12,666 nt of DNA from JAIPIY01 sp964489785 (GCA_964489785.1 CAZAZY010000022.1:1-12666); one strand, 5' to 3'. Positions 1-7,935 are shown, counted from the stretch's first letter. The notes: generated by a model from the sequence alone, not told the origin. Made by a program: numbers and translations.

Positions 1-194
1 GCCACCACCCCAAGATTTTATTTGCAGATGAACCTACTGCAAACCTAGACAGTGCGTCCAGTGCATTGGTGTTAGATGTATTTGATGCCCTACATGCCGA
101 AGGTCAAACTATTGTGATGGTGACGCATGAAAAAGAATATGCCGAACGAGCACAAAGGATTATTGTGATTGATGATGGAAAGGTGAAAGAATAA
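1..194 (+). CDS. ABC transporter ATP-binding protein, 3' end only
   Basis: This is the C-terminal part (63 codons, in frame from base 3) of an ABC transporter nucleotide-binding subunit that begins outside the window. The Walker B motif with its catalytic glutamate and the D-loop are visible as KILFADEPTANLD, followed by the H-loop histidine in VMVTHE and the usual C-terminal IIVIDDGKVKE. The FADEPTANLD wording is typical of the MacB/LolD/FtsE group of ATPases, which energise export or extraction of envelope substrates rather than nutrient import; that subgroup call is an inference from a short fragment. The partner permease is not in this window and is presumably upstream. The gene ends with TAA, 20 bases before the next open frame. 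Confidence 0.9.
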   Translation, partial: HHPKILFADEPTANLDSASSALVLDVFDALHAEGQTIVMVTHEKEYAERAQRIIVIDDGKVKE

Positions 195-197
195 ATA

Positions 198-226
198 TTG
201 ACAAACCACTCAAAATGTCATATCTT
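198..226 (+). promoter_or_regulatory. Possible promoter overlapping the start of the small membrane protein gene
   Basis: TTGACA at 198-203 is a perfect -35 consensus. It is separated by 17 bases from TATCTT at 221-226, which keeps four of six -10 positions. The predicted start is near 233. It would exclude the ATG at 215 and favour the ATG at 254. It could equally be a chance match in AT-rich DNA. Confidence 0.4.
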
Positions 227-628
227 AAAACCAGACTACGAAATCTTGCAACGATGCAAGGTGGGAGAGTTCTTTTCAATTTACATACACAAAGAAACAT
301 GAAAGATCTTACAAGGATTTTTGGATCAATATTTTTGATGGTAGTTAGTGTTACATTAAATGGTTACACCCTAAGTGTGCTATGGGGTTGGTTTATGACT
401 CCAAAATTTCACCTGCCTGAACTCTCAATTAGTGCCGCCATTGGGGTGGTTCTGATTGTTAGGTATGTTACCTACCATAGTAATGATGATGATATCAAGG
501 AAATTATGAATGGCCAGGAAAATTTGGAAGATTCCTTGTATCAAAAAATTAAGCAGCGTAGCGTATTCGTACTATATAAGTGTTTATTCACACTTCTTTT
601 TGGGTATATTGTTCATTTGTTTATGTAA
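215..628 (+). CDS. Small three-helix membrane protein of unknown function
   Basis: I do not recognise this 137-residue protein. It has a basic N-terminus (residues 1-32) and three hydrophobic stretches at about 35-58, 68-85 and 115-136. Between the second and third lies a charged segment (about 88-112, with DDD and EDS) that probably sits on one side of the membrane. It follows the ABC ATPase gene by 20 bases and could be cotranscribed with it. However, a perfect -35 hexamer TTGACA (198-203), 17 bases from TATCTT (221-226), would start transcription near 233, inside this frame. If that promoter is real, translation would begin at the internal ATG at 254 (124 residues, all three helices kept). 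No Shine-Dalgarno sequence precedes either ATG. A strong terminator follows 13 bases after the stop. Confidence 0.6.
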   Translation: MSYLKTRLRNLATMQGGRVLFNLHTQRNMKDLTRIFGSIFLMVVSVTLNGYTLSVLWGWFMTPKFHLPELSISAAIGVVLIVRYVTYHSNDDDIKEIMNGQENLEDSLYQKIKQRSVFVLYKCLFTLLFGYIVHLFM

Positions 629-641
629 TTGTTGATGATGA

Positions 642-677
642 TCCCGAACGATAAATTTCGTTCGGGACTCTTTTTTT
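642..677 (+). terminator. Intrinsic terminator after the small membrane protein gene
   Basis: A perfect 10-bp stem (642-651 with 658-667) has a six-base loop and is followed by a C-T stretch ending in seven T (671-677). It closes the leftmost transcription unit and insulates typA, whose promoter begins 30 bases further on. Confidence 0.9.
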
Positions 678-706
678 GTAGAATTTTACTTTTTTATACC
701 CCCCTA

Positions 707-735
707 GTGACAAAAATATCGTTTTGGTGTATACT
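707..735 (+). promoter_or_regulatory. typA promoter
   Basis: GTGACA (707-712, five of six -35 positions) and TATACT (730-735, five of six -10 positions) are separated by the optimal 17 bases. The predicted transcript start is near 742, giving a leader of about 45 bases before the ATG at 787. This placement rules out TTG 724 or GTG 727 as the start codon, although the frame is open there. Confidence 0.7.
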
Positions 736-746
736 GGTTTTCAGTT

Positions 747-786
747 AGCCCGTGTATGGGCTCTTTATTTTATATTTTATTTTTTT
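747..786 (+). promoter_or_regulatory. typA 5' leader: small hairpin followed by a T-rich tract
   Basis: AGCCC (747-751) pairs with GGGCT (758-762) across a six-base loop. From 763 to the ATG the leader is almost only T and A, so the layout looks like a weak terminator placed directly in front of the gene. No Shine-Dalgarno sequence exists. It could be an attenuator, or the single-stranded AU-rich tract could act as the ribosome landing site. Both are inferences. Confidence 0.4.
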
Positions 787-2616
787 ATGTCACAACAATA
801 CACATCTATTAGAAATATTGCTATTATCGCACACGTGGACCACGGAAAAACAACACTGACCGACAAAATGTTGGAACAGTGTGGTATGCGTGAAGAAGGA
901 GTTTCAATGGACTCAAACGCATTGGAACAAGAACGTGGTATTACTATTTATGCAAAAAATACCTCTGTATTTTATCCTCCAAACCAAGCTACAGGGCAAA
1001 CAAAAATCAACATTGTGGATACGCCAGGTCACGCGGACTTTGGATCCGAAGTAGAACGTGTATTGCGTTCTGTAGATTCTGTATTGTTGGTAGTGGATGC
1101 CCAAGAAGGTCCCATGCCACAAACACGTTTCGTATTGAAAAAATCTCTTGAATTAGGTTTGAAACCAATTCTTGTTTTGAATAAAATTGATAAACCAGGT
1201 GCAGACGTAGAAAAATCTCATGATGCCGTATTTGAATTGTTTATGGATTTGGGTGCAACAGAAGAACAATTAAACTTTACAACTGTATACGCTATCGGGG
1301 TTCAAGGAATGGCAAAACGAACCATGGATGAACAATCAGATAATTTGAATCCACTGTTTGAAACTATCTTAGAACACGTTCCACCTGCACCAAACGATGT
1401 TACGAAACCATGTCGAATGCAACCGTTTAACCTTGCCTATGATAATTTCTTGGGACGTATGGGTATTGGGCGTGTATACGAAGGTGTAATAAAGGCCCAG
1501 CAAAATGTTTCTATTGTAAAACCAACAGGAGAAGTTCGATCTGGAAAAATTACAAAACTCTTTACTTTCCAAGGTACAAACCGAACCGAAGTAGATTCAG
1601 CATCAGCGGGAGACATTGTAATGATTGCGGGTATTGATGATATTTATATTGGAGAAACAATTGCAGAAAAACCAGATGCAGAACCTTTGCCAGCGATTAT
1701 TGTTGACGAACCAACTATTAAATTGGACTTTTTGGTAAACAACTCTCCATTTGCGGGACGTGAAGGTAAATTCGTTACTACACGACAAATTCGAGAACGA
1801 TTAGAACGAGAACTAGAAGTAAACGTAGGATTACGAGTTGATTTTAATCCTGATTCAGAACGTTTGATCGAAGGTTTCAAAGTATTTGGTCGTGGAGAAA
1901 TGCACATTGCTGTATTGTTGGAAACAATGCGTCGAGAAGGATATGAAATTCAGGTATCTCAACCTCAGGCTATTATCAAAGAAGAAAACGGACAAAAAGT
2001 AGAACCTTTTGAAGAAGTAACGGTAGATGTTCCAAATGAATTCCAAGGGGTAGTAATTGAAAAATTAGGTACTCGTGGATTCGTTATGTCTGACATGCGT
2101 CAAAATGACAGCCAATCTCGTATGTTGTTCGAAGGGCCTACACGTGGATTGTTTGGATATCGAAGCCAGTTTATCGTTGATACAAAAGGTGAAGGAATCT
2201 TTGCTACACGTGTATTAGGTTTCCGACCATATGCTGGTGTAATCACAAAACGACATACAGGTTCAATGACATCTATGGAAACTGGAAAAGCTTTGGGATA
2301 TGCATTATGGAATCTTCAAGAACGTGGAGTATTGTACATTGCGCCTAACACAGAAGTATACGAAGGTATGGTTTTGGGTAACACATCTCGAGGTGAAGAG
2401 ATGGTTGTAAACCCATGTAAAGGAAAACAGTTAACGAACATGCGTGCATCAGGTACTGATGAAAACATCAGTTTGGTTCCACCATTGTTGTTGTCTATTG
2501 AACGTGGCCTCGAGGTTATGGGAGAAGATGAATATCTTGAAATCACACCAACCAGCGTTCGTCTACGAAAACATTATCTAAAAGAAGCAGAACGTTCTCG
2601 AACAAGAAAAAAATAA
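787..2616 (+). CDS. typA: Ribosome-associated GTPase TypA/BipA
   Basis: TypA (BipA) is an EF-G-like translational GTPase that binds the ribosome and assists 50S subunit assembly and growth under stress. The 609-residue product matches the family length. Visible G motifs are AHVDHGKTT (G1, residues 15-23), ERGITI with the switch threonine (49-54), DTPGHADF (G3, 78-85) and NKID (G4, 132-135). The family-typical NFLGRMGIGRVYEG segment opens domain 2, and the C-terminal half contains the EF-G-like domains and a TypA-type end rich in Lys and Arg. Between G2 and G3 there is a short insertion (PPNQATGQT, about 64-72) relative to familiar TypA sequences. The start was set at ATG 787 because MSQQYTSIRNIAIIAHVDHGKTT is the usual N-terminus and the promoter lies inside the longer frame that opens at TTG 724. 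The gene is monocistronic, between two terminators. Confidence 0.97.
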   Translation: MSQQYTSIRNIAIIAHVDHGKTTLTDKMLEQCGMREEGVSMDSNALEQERGITIYAKNTSVFYPPNQATGQTKINIVDTPGHADFGSEVERVLRSVDSVLLVVDAQEGPMPQTRFVLKKSLELGLKPILVLNKIDKPGADVEKSHDAVFELFMDLGATEEQLNFTTVYAIGVQGMAKRTMDEQSDNLNPLFETILEHVPPAPNDVTKPCRMQPFNLAYDNFLGRMGIGRVYEGVIKAQQNVSIVKPTGEVRSGKITKLFTFQGTNRTEVDSASAGDIVMIAGIDDIYIGETIAEKPDAEPLPAIIVDEPTIKLDFLVNNSPFAGREGKFVTTRQIRERLERELEVNVGLRVDFNPDSERLIEGFKVFGRGEMHIAVLLETMRREGYEIQVSQPQAIIKEENGQKVEPFEEVTVDVPNEFQGVVIEKLGTRGFVMSDMRQNDSQSRMLFEGPTRGLFGYRSQFIVDTKGEGIFATRVLGFRPYAGVITKRHTGSMTSMETGKALGYALWNLQERGVLYIAPNTEVYEGMVLGNTSRGEEMVVNPCKGKQLTNMRASGTDENISLVPPLLLSIERGLEVMGEDEYLEITPTSVRLRKHYLKEAERSRTRKK

Positions 2617-2624
2617 TAACATAA

Positions 2625-2656
2625 TAAAAACCCTTGGATATGTCCAAGGGTTTTTA
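2625..2656. terminator. Bidirectional terminator between typA and the MFS gene
   Basis: A perfect stem, CCCTTGGA (2631-2638) with TCCAAGGG (2643-2650), has a four-base TATG loop and is flanked by A5 on the left and T5 on the right. It therefore reads as an intrinsic terminator on both strands. It lies 8 bases after the typA stop and 28 bases after the MFS stop on the other strand. Confidence 0.9.
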
Positions 2657-2684
2657 GTATGTGGAGCGAGGCTGGGGAATCCTG

Positions 2685-3929
2685 TTATCTAGGTAATGTG
2701 TATGCAATATACGATGCACCACACAGGATAATTCCTAATATGATAAAGATACCTGAAAACGAAACCCCAAAAGCAAGAAGAAGAGATCCGATAATAGGTG
2801 CGATAACAAATGCCAGTGGGCGTGCGTTTCGGTAGATACTTATAAAACCAATCTCAGATGGATTTATCTTTTTAAAAAATAAAGTATCGGTCATTACTTC
2901 TATAGTTGATGATCCTACTCGGGTCAAGAAAAGAATACCCGACCAGAGGAATATATTGGATTCGGTTATATATCCAGTACTGATAGTTGCCAGTCCTACC
3001 ACAAAAAAAGCCACCATAATGCTTTTTCTCCCGATGTTTTTTTTATCCGCCATAAAACCAAGAGGGAATTGAAATAATACAAAAGGCAACAACATGATAG
3101 TAAATATAATTCCAATAGAACTCCAAGAAAATCCTATGTGCTGGTGAAGATACAAAGGCATATAAATAATCATCCAAACTTCGAAAAAGCGTAATAACCA
3201 ATGAGATAGATACAGAGCGCCAAGATCCTTTTGTTTTCTAAACAAAGACAAAGACAAAAAGAAATTCTTCCAAATTTCTTTGAATGATATATGTGAAAAT
3301 ACAGAAAAGATGTTCGTTAGTTTATCTATGATATGTATTTTGCTTTCTGAATATTTCGAGATACACAAAATGGTTATCATTGCCAATGATGATAATATTC
3401 CACCCAATATATATACCGATGTAAAACCTTGGGTTTGATCAATAATATATCCAGTTATCGTCGGAGATACAACCCATGCGATGTTATTGATCATGAGGAA
3501 AAAACCCCGCACTGTACCCATTGATTCTTTTTTTGCGTATTCCTCAATCAAAAGATCGAACATCAAAAAGATAACATTGATCAGACCTGTATAAAGAACA
3601 AAAAGAGATAGCGACGCAATCATGGGCACAGGAGAAATCATCCCAATCAAAGATCCAATAATAACAAGAGACAATCCAATAAAGGCTGTCCGTTTTCCTA
3701 TTTTTTCTACAATACTGGGAATCAGAGTAATGACACTTAATGCCAATAATGAACTGATGGTAAACATTAATCCAACCTGTTTTTCAGATAATGCGTGCTC
3801 TACCAAAAACGAAGAGTTAATATATGTAGTCAAAGCGACATGCGCCGAAAAAAAGAAACCCGCAATGTATACAAGAAAAAGAGGATTTCTTTTTGAAACT
3901 TTTGCATCAAAACTGTTTGTATCTTGCAT
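2685..3929 (-). CDS. Major facilitator superfamily transporter, substrate unknown
   Basis: This 414-residue protein is almost entirely hydrophobic, with about twelve predicted transmembrane segments. Charged loops resemble MFS loops: IVEKIGKRTAF after the second helix region, and MADKKNIGRKS, the repeat of the GxxxDrxGRr motif, after the eighth. The central loop (about residues 195-225) is cytoplasmic and rich in Lys and Ser. These features support a secondary transporter with two six-helix halves. The substrate cannot be read from sequence; drug efflux or sugar uptake are both possible. The ATG at 3929 lies 8 bases after the RNase J stop. A TATAAT overlapping that stop codon may supply a separate, nearly leaderless transcript. 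The gene ends at the shared terminator with typA. Confidence 0.9.
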   Translation of the reverse strand: MQDTNSFDAKVSKRNPLFLVYIAGFFFSAHVALTTYINSSFLVEHALSEKQVGLMFTISSLLALSVITLIPSIVEKIGKRTAFIGLSLVIIGSLIGMISPVPMIASLSLFVLYTGLINVIFLMFDLLIEEYAKKESMGTVRGFFLMINNIAWVVSPTITGYIIDQTQGFTSVYILGGILSSLAMITILCISKYSESKIHIIDKLTNIFSVFSHISFKEIWKNFFLSLSLFRKQKDLGALYLSHWLLRFFEVWMIIYMPLYLHQHIGFSWSSIGIIFTIMLLPFVLFQFPLGFMADKKNIGRKSIMVAFFVVGLATISTGYITESNIFLWSGILFLTRVGSSTIEVMTDTLFFKKINPSEIGFISIYRNARPLAFVIAPIIGSLLLAFGVSFSGIFIILGIILCGASYIAYTLPR

Positions 3930-3936
3930 GTATGTA

Positions 3937-3942
3937 ATTATA
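3937..3942 (-). promoter_or_regulatory. -10 element for the MFS gene, embedding the RNase J stop codon
   Basis: On the minus strand TATAAT occupies 3942-3937, and the TAA stop codon of RNase J (3940-3938) is inside it. Seven bases separate it from the MFS ATG at 3929, so a transcript from it would be leaderless or nearly so. No convincing -35 hexamer is visible, which limits confidence. Confidence 0.4.
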
Positions 3943-5833
3943 CCGTAATGACAACAGGAATTACTATAGGTCGTTTTGCTGTTTTTTGGAACAAGGTTCT
4001 TGATACTACATCAGTTACATTTCCTTTGACGTTATCAAAATTGATAGGATTCATGCCTTGAATATCGTCTTCTACAGTCTTTTTGATTAATGTTCGGATT
4101 GATCGCAATAAGTCTTGGGATTCTCGTAGATACACAAACCCTCGTGAAATAATGTCAGGTGATTTTCGTAGTTTTCCTGTTTTTTGATCTACAATCACAA
4201 CCACAATAAACATACCATCAGCAGATAATGTTTGTCGGTCTCGGATTACTACTTCTTGGATATCTCCAATAGAGAAACCATCAACCAAAGAAACATTTGA
4301 AGGTGCTTTTTCTTTACGAACTCGGATTTTATTTCCGTTGTCATAAATTTCAATAATAGATCCATTATCAGGAACAATAACATTTTCTCGCGGTGTTCCT
4401 AATGTAATAGACATTTCCGCATGTTGTCGCAACATGTAATGGTGTCCGTGCACTGGCATGAAATATTTATAATCAATTTGATCATGAATCCATTTTAATT
4501 CGTCTCGGTTTCCGTGTCCTGATGCGTGTACATCTGAATCCAAATAGGTGATAACCTTTGCATCCGATCGATATAGGTTGTCTTTCAATTTGGTAATAGA
4601 TTTTTCGTTTCCAGGGATAATAGATGATGACAATAATACGGTGTCACCCTTTGTTAGTTTGACCTGCTTATGGGTTCTGTTGGCGATACGCATTAATGCA
4701 GCAAATTCTTCTCCCTGAGCCCCTGTGGCGATCATAACAATCTTTTGTGGGGGATATTGGTCAATATCAGTAAGGGGGATAATATTATTTGTTTTCAGAA
4801 GATCAAGATGTTTAATGATTTCAACATTGGCTTTCATGCTGCGTCCCTCGATAACAATTTTCTTGTCATATTTATGAGCCAATTCAATAATTGCCATAAT
4901 ACGTTCAACCTGAGATGCAAAAGTTCCAATAATTAATCGTGATGGAGCATCTTTGATAATTTTTTCAACATTTTGAACAACCACAGATTCAGACAAAGAG
5001 AATCCTGGTTTTTCAATTGATGTCGAGTCCATTGTCAGTAAAAGAACTTTTTTGTTTTTGAAACGGCTGTACTGTTGTACTTCTTCGTCAGTTGGAATTC
5101 CTTTGATATTATCCACACGAACATCTTCGATAAAAACGATTTCACCTAATGGTGTTTGAATTTCTAGACCCATAGAATCGGGAATTGTATGTGAAATAGA
5201 AAAAGTATTAATAACAAAAGATGATCCAATACGAATAGTTTCAGAACCCTCGACAGTATGAATATCTAATGGATCCAAATGAGGAAATTCTTCATGTCTT
5301 TTCAAGATCATCATTTCACCAAATCGTCGTGTATATATTTTTGGATTACCAATTTTATCTACAACATAGGGTAGGGCTCCGATGTGATCCAAGTGACCAT
5401 GGGTAATAAACAATCCACGGATTTTGTCTTTTCGGTCTTCTAGATACTTTGTGTTTGGGATAATGTAATCAACCCCAGGAGTTTCTTCGGATGCAAATTC
5501 GATACCTACGTCAACGATAATAATATCGTCACCATATTCAATAGCGGTCATGTTTTGTCCAACCTGTTCTACTCCACCCAATGGAATAATACGGATCACA
5601 CCTGCTTCTACAGCTGGAATCCCTAATGTATCTTCTGTTCGTTTTCGGTGAGTAAAGGCGGTGTTTTTAGGTCGTTGTTGATATGGCGCCTGAGAAGGAG
5701 CTTTTCTCTGTGGTCTTTTGGTATTGTTTCTTTTTTGGTTATCATTACCACCAGCCTGCGTTCGTTTTTGATGTGGTCGTGCAGTATGCTGTGTGTTAGA
5801 TGAGGGAACCTTTGTTTCTGAATCTTGTTTCAT
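3938..5833 (-). CDS. rnj: Ribonuclease J
   Basis: RNase J is a zinc-dependent metallo-beta-lactamase/beta-CASP nuclease with 5'-3' exonuclease and endonuclease activity, central to mRNA decay and rRNA maturation in bacteria lacking RNase E. The catalytic motif HGHLDH is at residues 145-150 (H145, H147, D149, H150). The SHTIPDS motif (214-220), the metal-ligand Asp in IEDV (D237), DSTS (269-272), the beta-CASP GTFASQVER (303-311) and GRSMKAN (330-336), GDTVLLSSSIIPGNE (396-410), VHASGHG (435-441) and PVHG (460-463) all match RNase J, so it looks active. The C-terminal domain (about 500-631) is present. Residues 1-68 are an extra Gln-, Lys- and Arg-rich, low-complexity extension without predicted fold, a likely RNA- or partner-binding tail; Helicobacter pylori RNase J also carries an N-terminal extension. 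The ATG lies 23 bases after the upstream gene, so cotranscription is likely. Confidence 0.96.
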   Translation of the reverse strand: MKQDSETKVPSSNTQHTARPHQKRTQAGGNDNQKRNNTKRPQRKAPSQAPYQQRPKNTAFTHRKRTEDTLGIPAVEAGVIRIIPLGGVEQVGQNMTAIEYGDDIIIVDVGIEFASEETPGVDYIIPNTKYLEDRKDKIRGLFITHGHLDHIGALPYVVDKIGNPKIYTRRFGEMMILKRHEEFPHLDPLDIHTVEGSETIRIGSSFVINTFSISHTIPDSMGLEIQTPLGEIVFIEDVRVDNIKGIPTDEEVQQYSRFKNKKVLLLTMDSTSIEKPGFSLSESVVVQNVEKIIKDAPSRLIIGTFASQVERIMAIIELAHKYDKKIVIEGRSMKANVEIIKHLDLLKTNNIIPLTDIDQYPPQKIVMIATGAQGEEFAALMRIANRTHKQVKLTKGDTVLLSSSIIPGNEKSITKLKDNLYRSDAKVITYLDSDVHASGHGNRDELKWIHDQIDYKYFMPVHGHHYMLRQHAEMSITLGTPRENVIVPDNGSIIEIYDNGNKIRVRKEKAPSNVSLVDGFSIGDIQEVVIRDRQTLSADGMFIVVVIVDQKTGKLRKSPDIISRGFVYLRESQDLLRSIRTLIKKTVEDDIQGMNPINFDNVKGNVTDVVSRTLFQKTAKRPIVIPVVITV

Positions 5834-5856
5834 ATAAGTATAAGTTAGTGTAATAA

Positions 5857-7578
5857 TTAGTTGTTGTTAATAAAAAATGGTGCAATGCGTGATGTTTTGA
5901 TGTGCCAGGTGTGAATATTTGAAAACCGATCTGATCCATTTCCTATGAATCGATGAGTTTCGAATTCATATATATCTTTGTGGGATAGGTAATTAAATAT
6001 TGGTTGATACAGGAATACGGCGGGAATATCTTTGTATAGTTCTTTGATAACGGTTGTATAAGAATTCGCACGGGCATCTTTGTTGTTGGTTGCCGAAATA
6101 TTGGTCAGAGCTTTATCGACATTGGTATTTGCATAATTAGCAATATTCAATCCTGGGTCGTTTCTTTGTGAAGAATGCCAAAATGCAAACATGTCAGTAT
6201 CATCAGTATAAGAATGTCCAAACAATAATGCTTCGTATTTTCTTGGGCGCAAAATCTCTTGTTGTAATGTTCCAATTTCCGAAGGTGACACAGTGATTGC
6301 GATACCATTTTCTTTTGCTAGGTCTGCAATATTTTCTGCGACACGAACTAATTCAGGGGTATTGCTAGTTGAAAGGGTAAACGCTAATTCGGTTGATTGT
6401 CCGTCTTTTGTTTTTGTATAGATTCCTGTGTCTGGATTCTTTTTCCATCCAGCTGATGCTAATACTGCATGTGCGTCTTGATTTGAAAGTTCTGGCTCTG
6501 TAGTATCAAATGAAAAAGCCTGTGGTAATGGAGATGATGATGCTAATCCATAATTCATTAAGCTGGTAGCAACAATTTCATTTGGATTCAAAATAATTTG
6601 CAGAGCTTTTCGTACCGGAGATTCTAGAAATAATGAAGATTGATTGTGATTAAAAAATACACCAAAAACTCGGGGTAGAGGTTCGCTCAGAGATATTTGT
6701 GAATTTTGTTTTGCTTCATGTACATATGCTGTTGAAATTCCTGCAACCAGGTCTATTTTTTTTGTCATATATGCATCAACCAAAGATTCTTCATTTTCAA
6801 AAAAGAAAAATTCGAAATTTGAAATAAAGGGTTTTCCATGAACATATTTTTTGAATGCAGAAAGACTGTAGTAAGTAGGAATTCCGGTTTTACTGTCTCG
6901 TTTTATAGATTCAATTTTATACGGTCCCGATCCAATAGGTTCTGTGTTAAAATCACTCAACATCATCTGCTCCACGGTAATATTTTCCCAAATATGCGCA
7001 GGTAAAATACCAATAGATAATGAATTCAAAAATCCAGCATACGGTTGAGGTGTTTGCAATTGAATAGTCTGAGGATCAATGATAGTTGCGGTTACTCCTT
7101 CGAATTGAACCCGGCGTGGGCTTTTCAAAGATGGATTTTGTGCCTGTGATAAAGTAAACAAAACATCCGCAGCGGTAACTGGGTGTCCGTCATGAAAAAC
7201 AGCATCTCGTCGCAAAGAAAATGTATACACAGTGTTATCTTCGTTTACGGTCCATGATTCTGCCAATTCAGGTTCAAATGTCCCATGGGTAGTTCTGCGT
7301 ATTAATCCGCTGTACAACAATTGTGTCAGATCTCGGTCTGCATCAGTAGAAGAAAGAAGGGGATTAATAAATCGTGGTGTCCCTACAATTCCTTCGGCTA
7401 ATGTTCCACCATGTGCTGGCATTACGGTTGTAAAATTATTTCGCGCAAGGAGAAAAAGTCCAATACTACTGATTATCAGAATGGCTGATAGGGCACTAAA
7501 GATATATTGGTCTCTTTTTGGTAAGGTATACAAGATTGCATGTATCTCTTTGCGAAGCACAGAAAAAAAGTTTTTCAT
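5857..7578 (-). CDS. Membrane-anchored oligopeptide-binding-like protein (SBP family 5)
   Basis: This 573-residue protein belongs to the DppA/OppA extracellular solute-binding family (SBP_bac_5). The family signature region is AESWTVNEDNTVYTFSLRRDAVFHDG continuing to PVTAADVLFTL (about residues 106-143), preceded by FINPLLSSTDADRDLTQLLYSGL. Residues 1-24 are basic and cytoplasmic, and residues 25-46 form one hydrophobic helix. There is no cysteine lipobox, so the protein is probably held by an uncleaved signal anchor rather than as a lipoprotein. No ABC permease or ATPase of the Opp/Dpp type is adjacent, so it may work with a distant transporter, as a peptide-binding or chaperone-like surface protein, or with Sec-exported proteins, since secG lies just upstream. 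The last idea is contextual only. Confidence 0.9.
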   Translation of the reverse strand: MKNFFSVLRKEIHAILYTLPKRDQYIFSALSAILIISSIGLFLLARNNFTTVMPAHGGTLAEGIVGTPRFINPLLSSTDADRDLTQLLYSGLIRRTTHGTFEPELAESWTVNEDNTVYTFSLRRDAVFHDGHPVTAADVLFTLSQAQNPSLKSPRRVQFEGVTATIIDPQTIQLQTPQPYAGFLNSLSIGILPAHIWENITVEQMMLSDFNTEPIGSGPYKIESIKRDSKTGIPTYYSLSAFKKYVHGKPFISNFEFFFFENEESLVDAYMTKKIDLVAGISTAYVHEAKQNSQISLSEPLPRVFGVFFNHNQSSLFLESPVRKALQIILNPNEIVATSLMNYGLASSSPLPQAFSFDTTEPELSNQDAHAVLASAGWKKNPDTGIYTKTKDGQSTELAFTLSTSNTPELVRVAENIADLAKENGIAITVSPSEIGTLQQEILRPRKYEALLFGHSYTDDTDMFAFWHSSQRNDPGLNIANYANTNVDKALTNISATNNKDARANSYTTVIKELYKDIPAVFLYQPIFNYLSHKDIYEFETHRFIGNGSDRFSNIHTWHIKTSRIAPFFINNN

Positions 7579-7611
7579 AGAAAATAAATAGAGAGTGTTA
7601 TATAAATGATG

Positions 7612-7639
7612 AATATATGATACCTCTGTATATATTCAA
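7612..7639 (-). promoter_or_regulatory. Possible promoter for the solute-binding protein gene
   Basis: On the minus strand TTGAAT (7639-7634) is followed after 16 bases by TATATT (7617-7612), predicting a start near 7605 and a leader of about 27 bases. A second -10-like TATAAC lies at 7602-7597. No terminator is visible between secG and this gene, so readthrough from secG is equally possible. Confidence 0.35.
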
Positions 7640-7667
7640 ACAACGTACAAGAATTCGTAGATATTCT

Positions 7668-7889
7668 TTATAGTACAAGATTCCAAATAGAAAATACAAG
7701 AAAAGCGATGGCAACCACAATGGTCCCATAAAAGAGAAACTTTTCAAGTCCGCGTCGAGTATGGTGTAATCCACCACTGTCACTTCCTCCGAATGCTGAA
7801 CCCAGACTATTGTCTGATTGTTGCATTAAGATCATGATGATCAAAAGGACGGCAAGTACTATTTGTATTATTGATAGCGTTGTTGACAT
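7668..7889 (-). CDS. secG: Preprotein translocase subunit SecG
   Basis: SecG is the small auxiliary subunit of the SecYEG channel that stimulates SecA-driven export. The 73-residue product has the family's two-helix layout: helix 1 at about 5-23 (LSIIQIVLAVLLIIMILMQQ), the conserved loop with SLGSAFGGSDSGG (about 28-40), the basic HHTRRGLEK stretch, and helix 2 at about 51-72. Length and loop motif are standard. Another frame open over the same bases (7598-7783, -) has no such features. The gene starts the minus-strand run that continues into the solute-binding protein and RNase J; its promoter lies just upstream. Confidence 0.95.
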   Translation of the reverse strand: MSTTLSIIQIVLAVLLIIMILMQQSDNSLGSAFGGSDSGGLHHTRRGLEKFLFYGTIVVAIAFLVFSIWNLVL

Positions 7890-7907
7890 AGATTAGGTAA
7901 CGGAATT

Positions 7908-7935
7908 ATTGTAGCAGAAATGAAAAAGAATGCAA
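7908..7935 (-). promoter_or_regulatory. secG promoter with extended -10
   Basis: On the minus strand TGCTACAAT gives an extended -10 (TACAAT at 7913-7908 with TG one base upstream). TTGCAT at 7935-7930 serves as a -35 with a 16-base spacer. The predicted start is near 7901, about 12 bases before the secG ATG. It lies back-to-back with the plus-strand promoter at 7938-7966. Confidence 0.6.

Noticed and set aside
724..786. Upstream extension of typA from TTG 724 (21 extra codons)
   Set aside because: The -10 element (730-735) and the leader hairpin lie inside it, so it is probably not transcribed as coding, and the family N-terminus matches ATG 787.
1644..1907. 87-codon minus-strand frame inside typA, and similar antisense frames in typA, RNase J and the antiporter gene
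   Set aside because: They are antisense shadows of well-conserved genes, rich in Ser, Arg or Cys, with no promoter or family features.
5837..5842. TATACT (minus strand) three bases before the RNase J ATG as a leaderless promoter
   Set aside because: The transcript would start a few bases inside the coding region, and cotranscription with the upstream gene is simpler.
7598..7783. 61-codon minus-strand frame over the secG 3' half
   Set aside because: secG in the adjacent frame has clear family features and explains the region.
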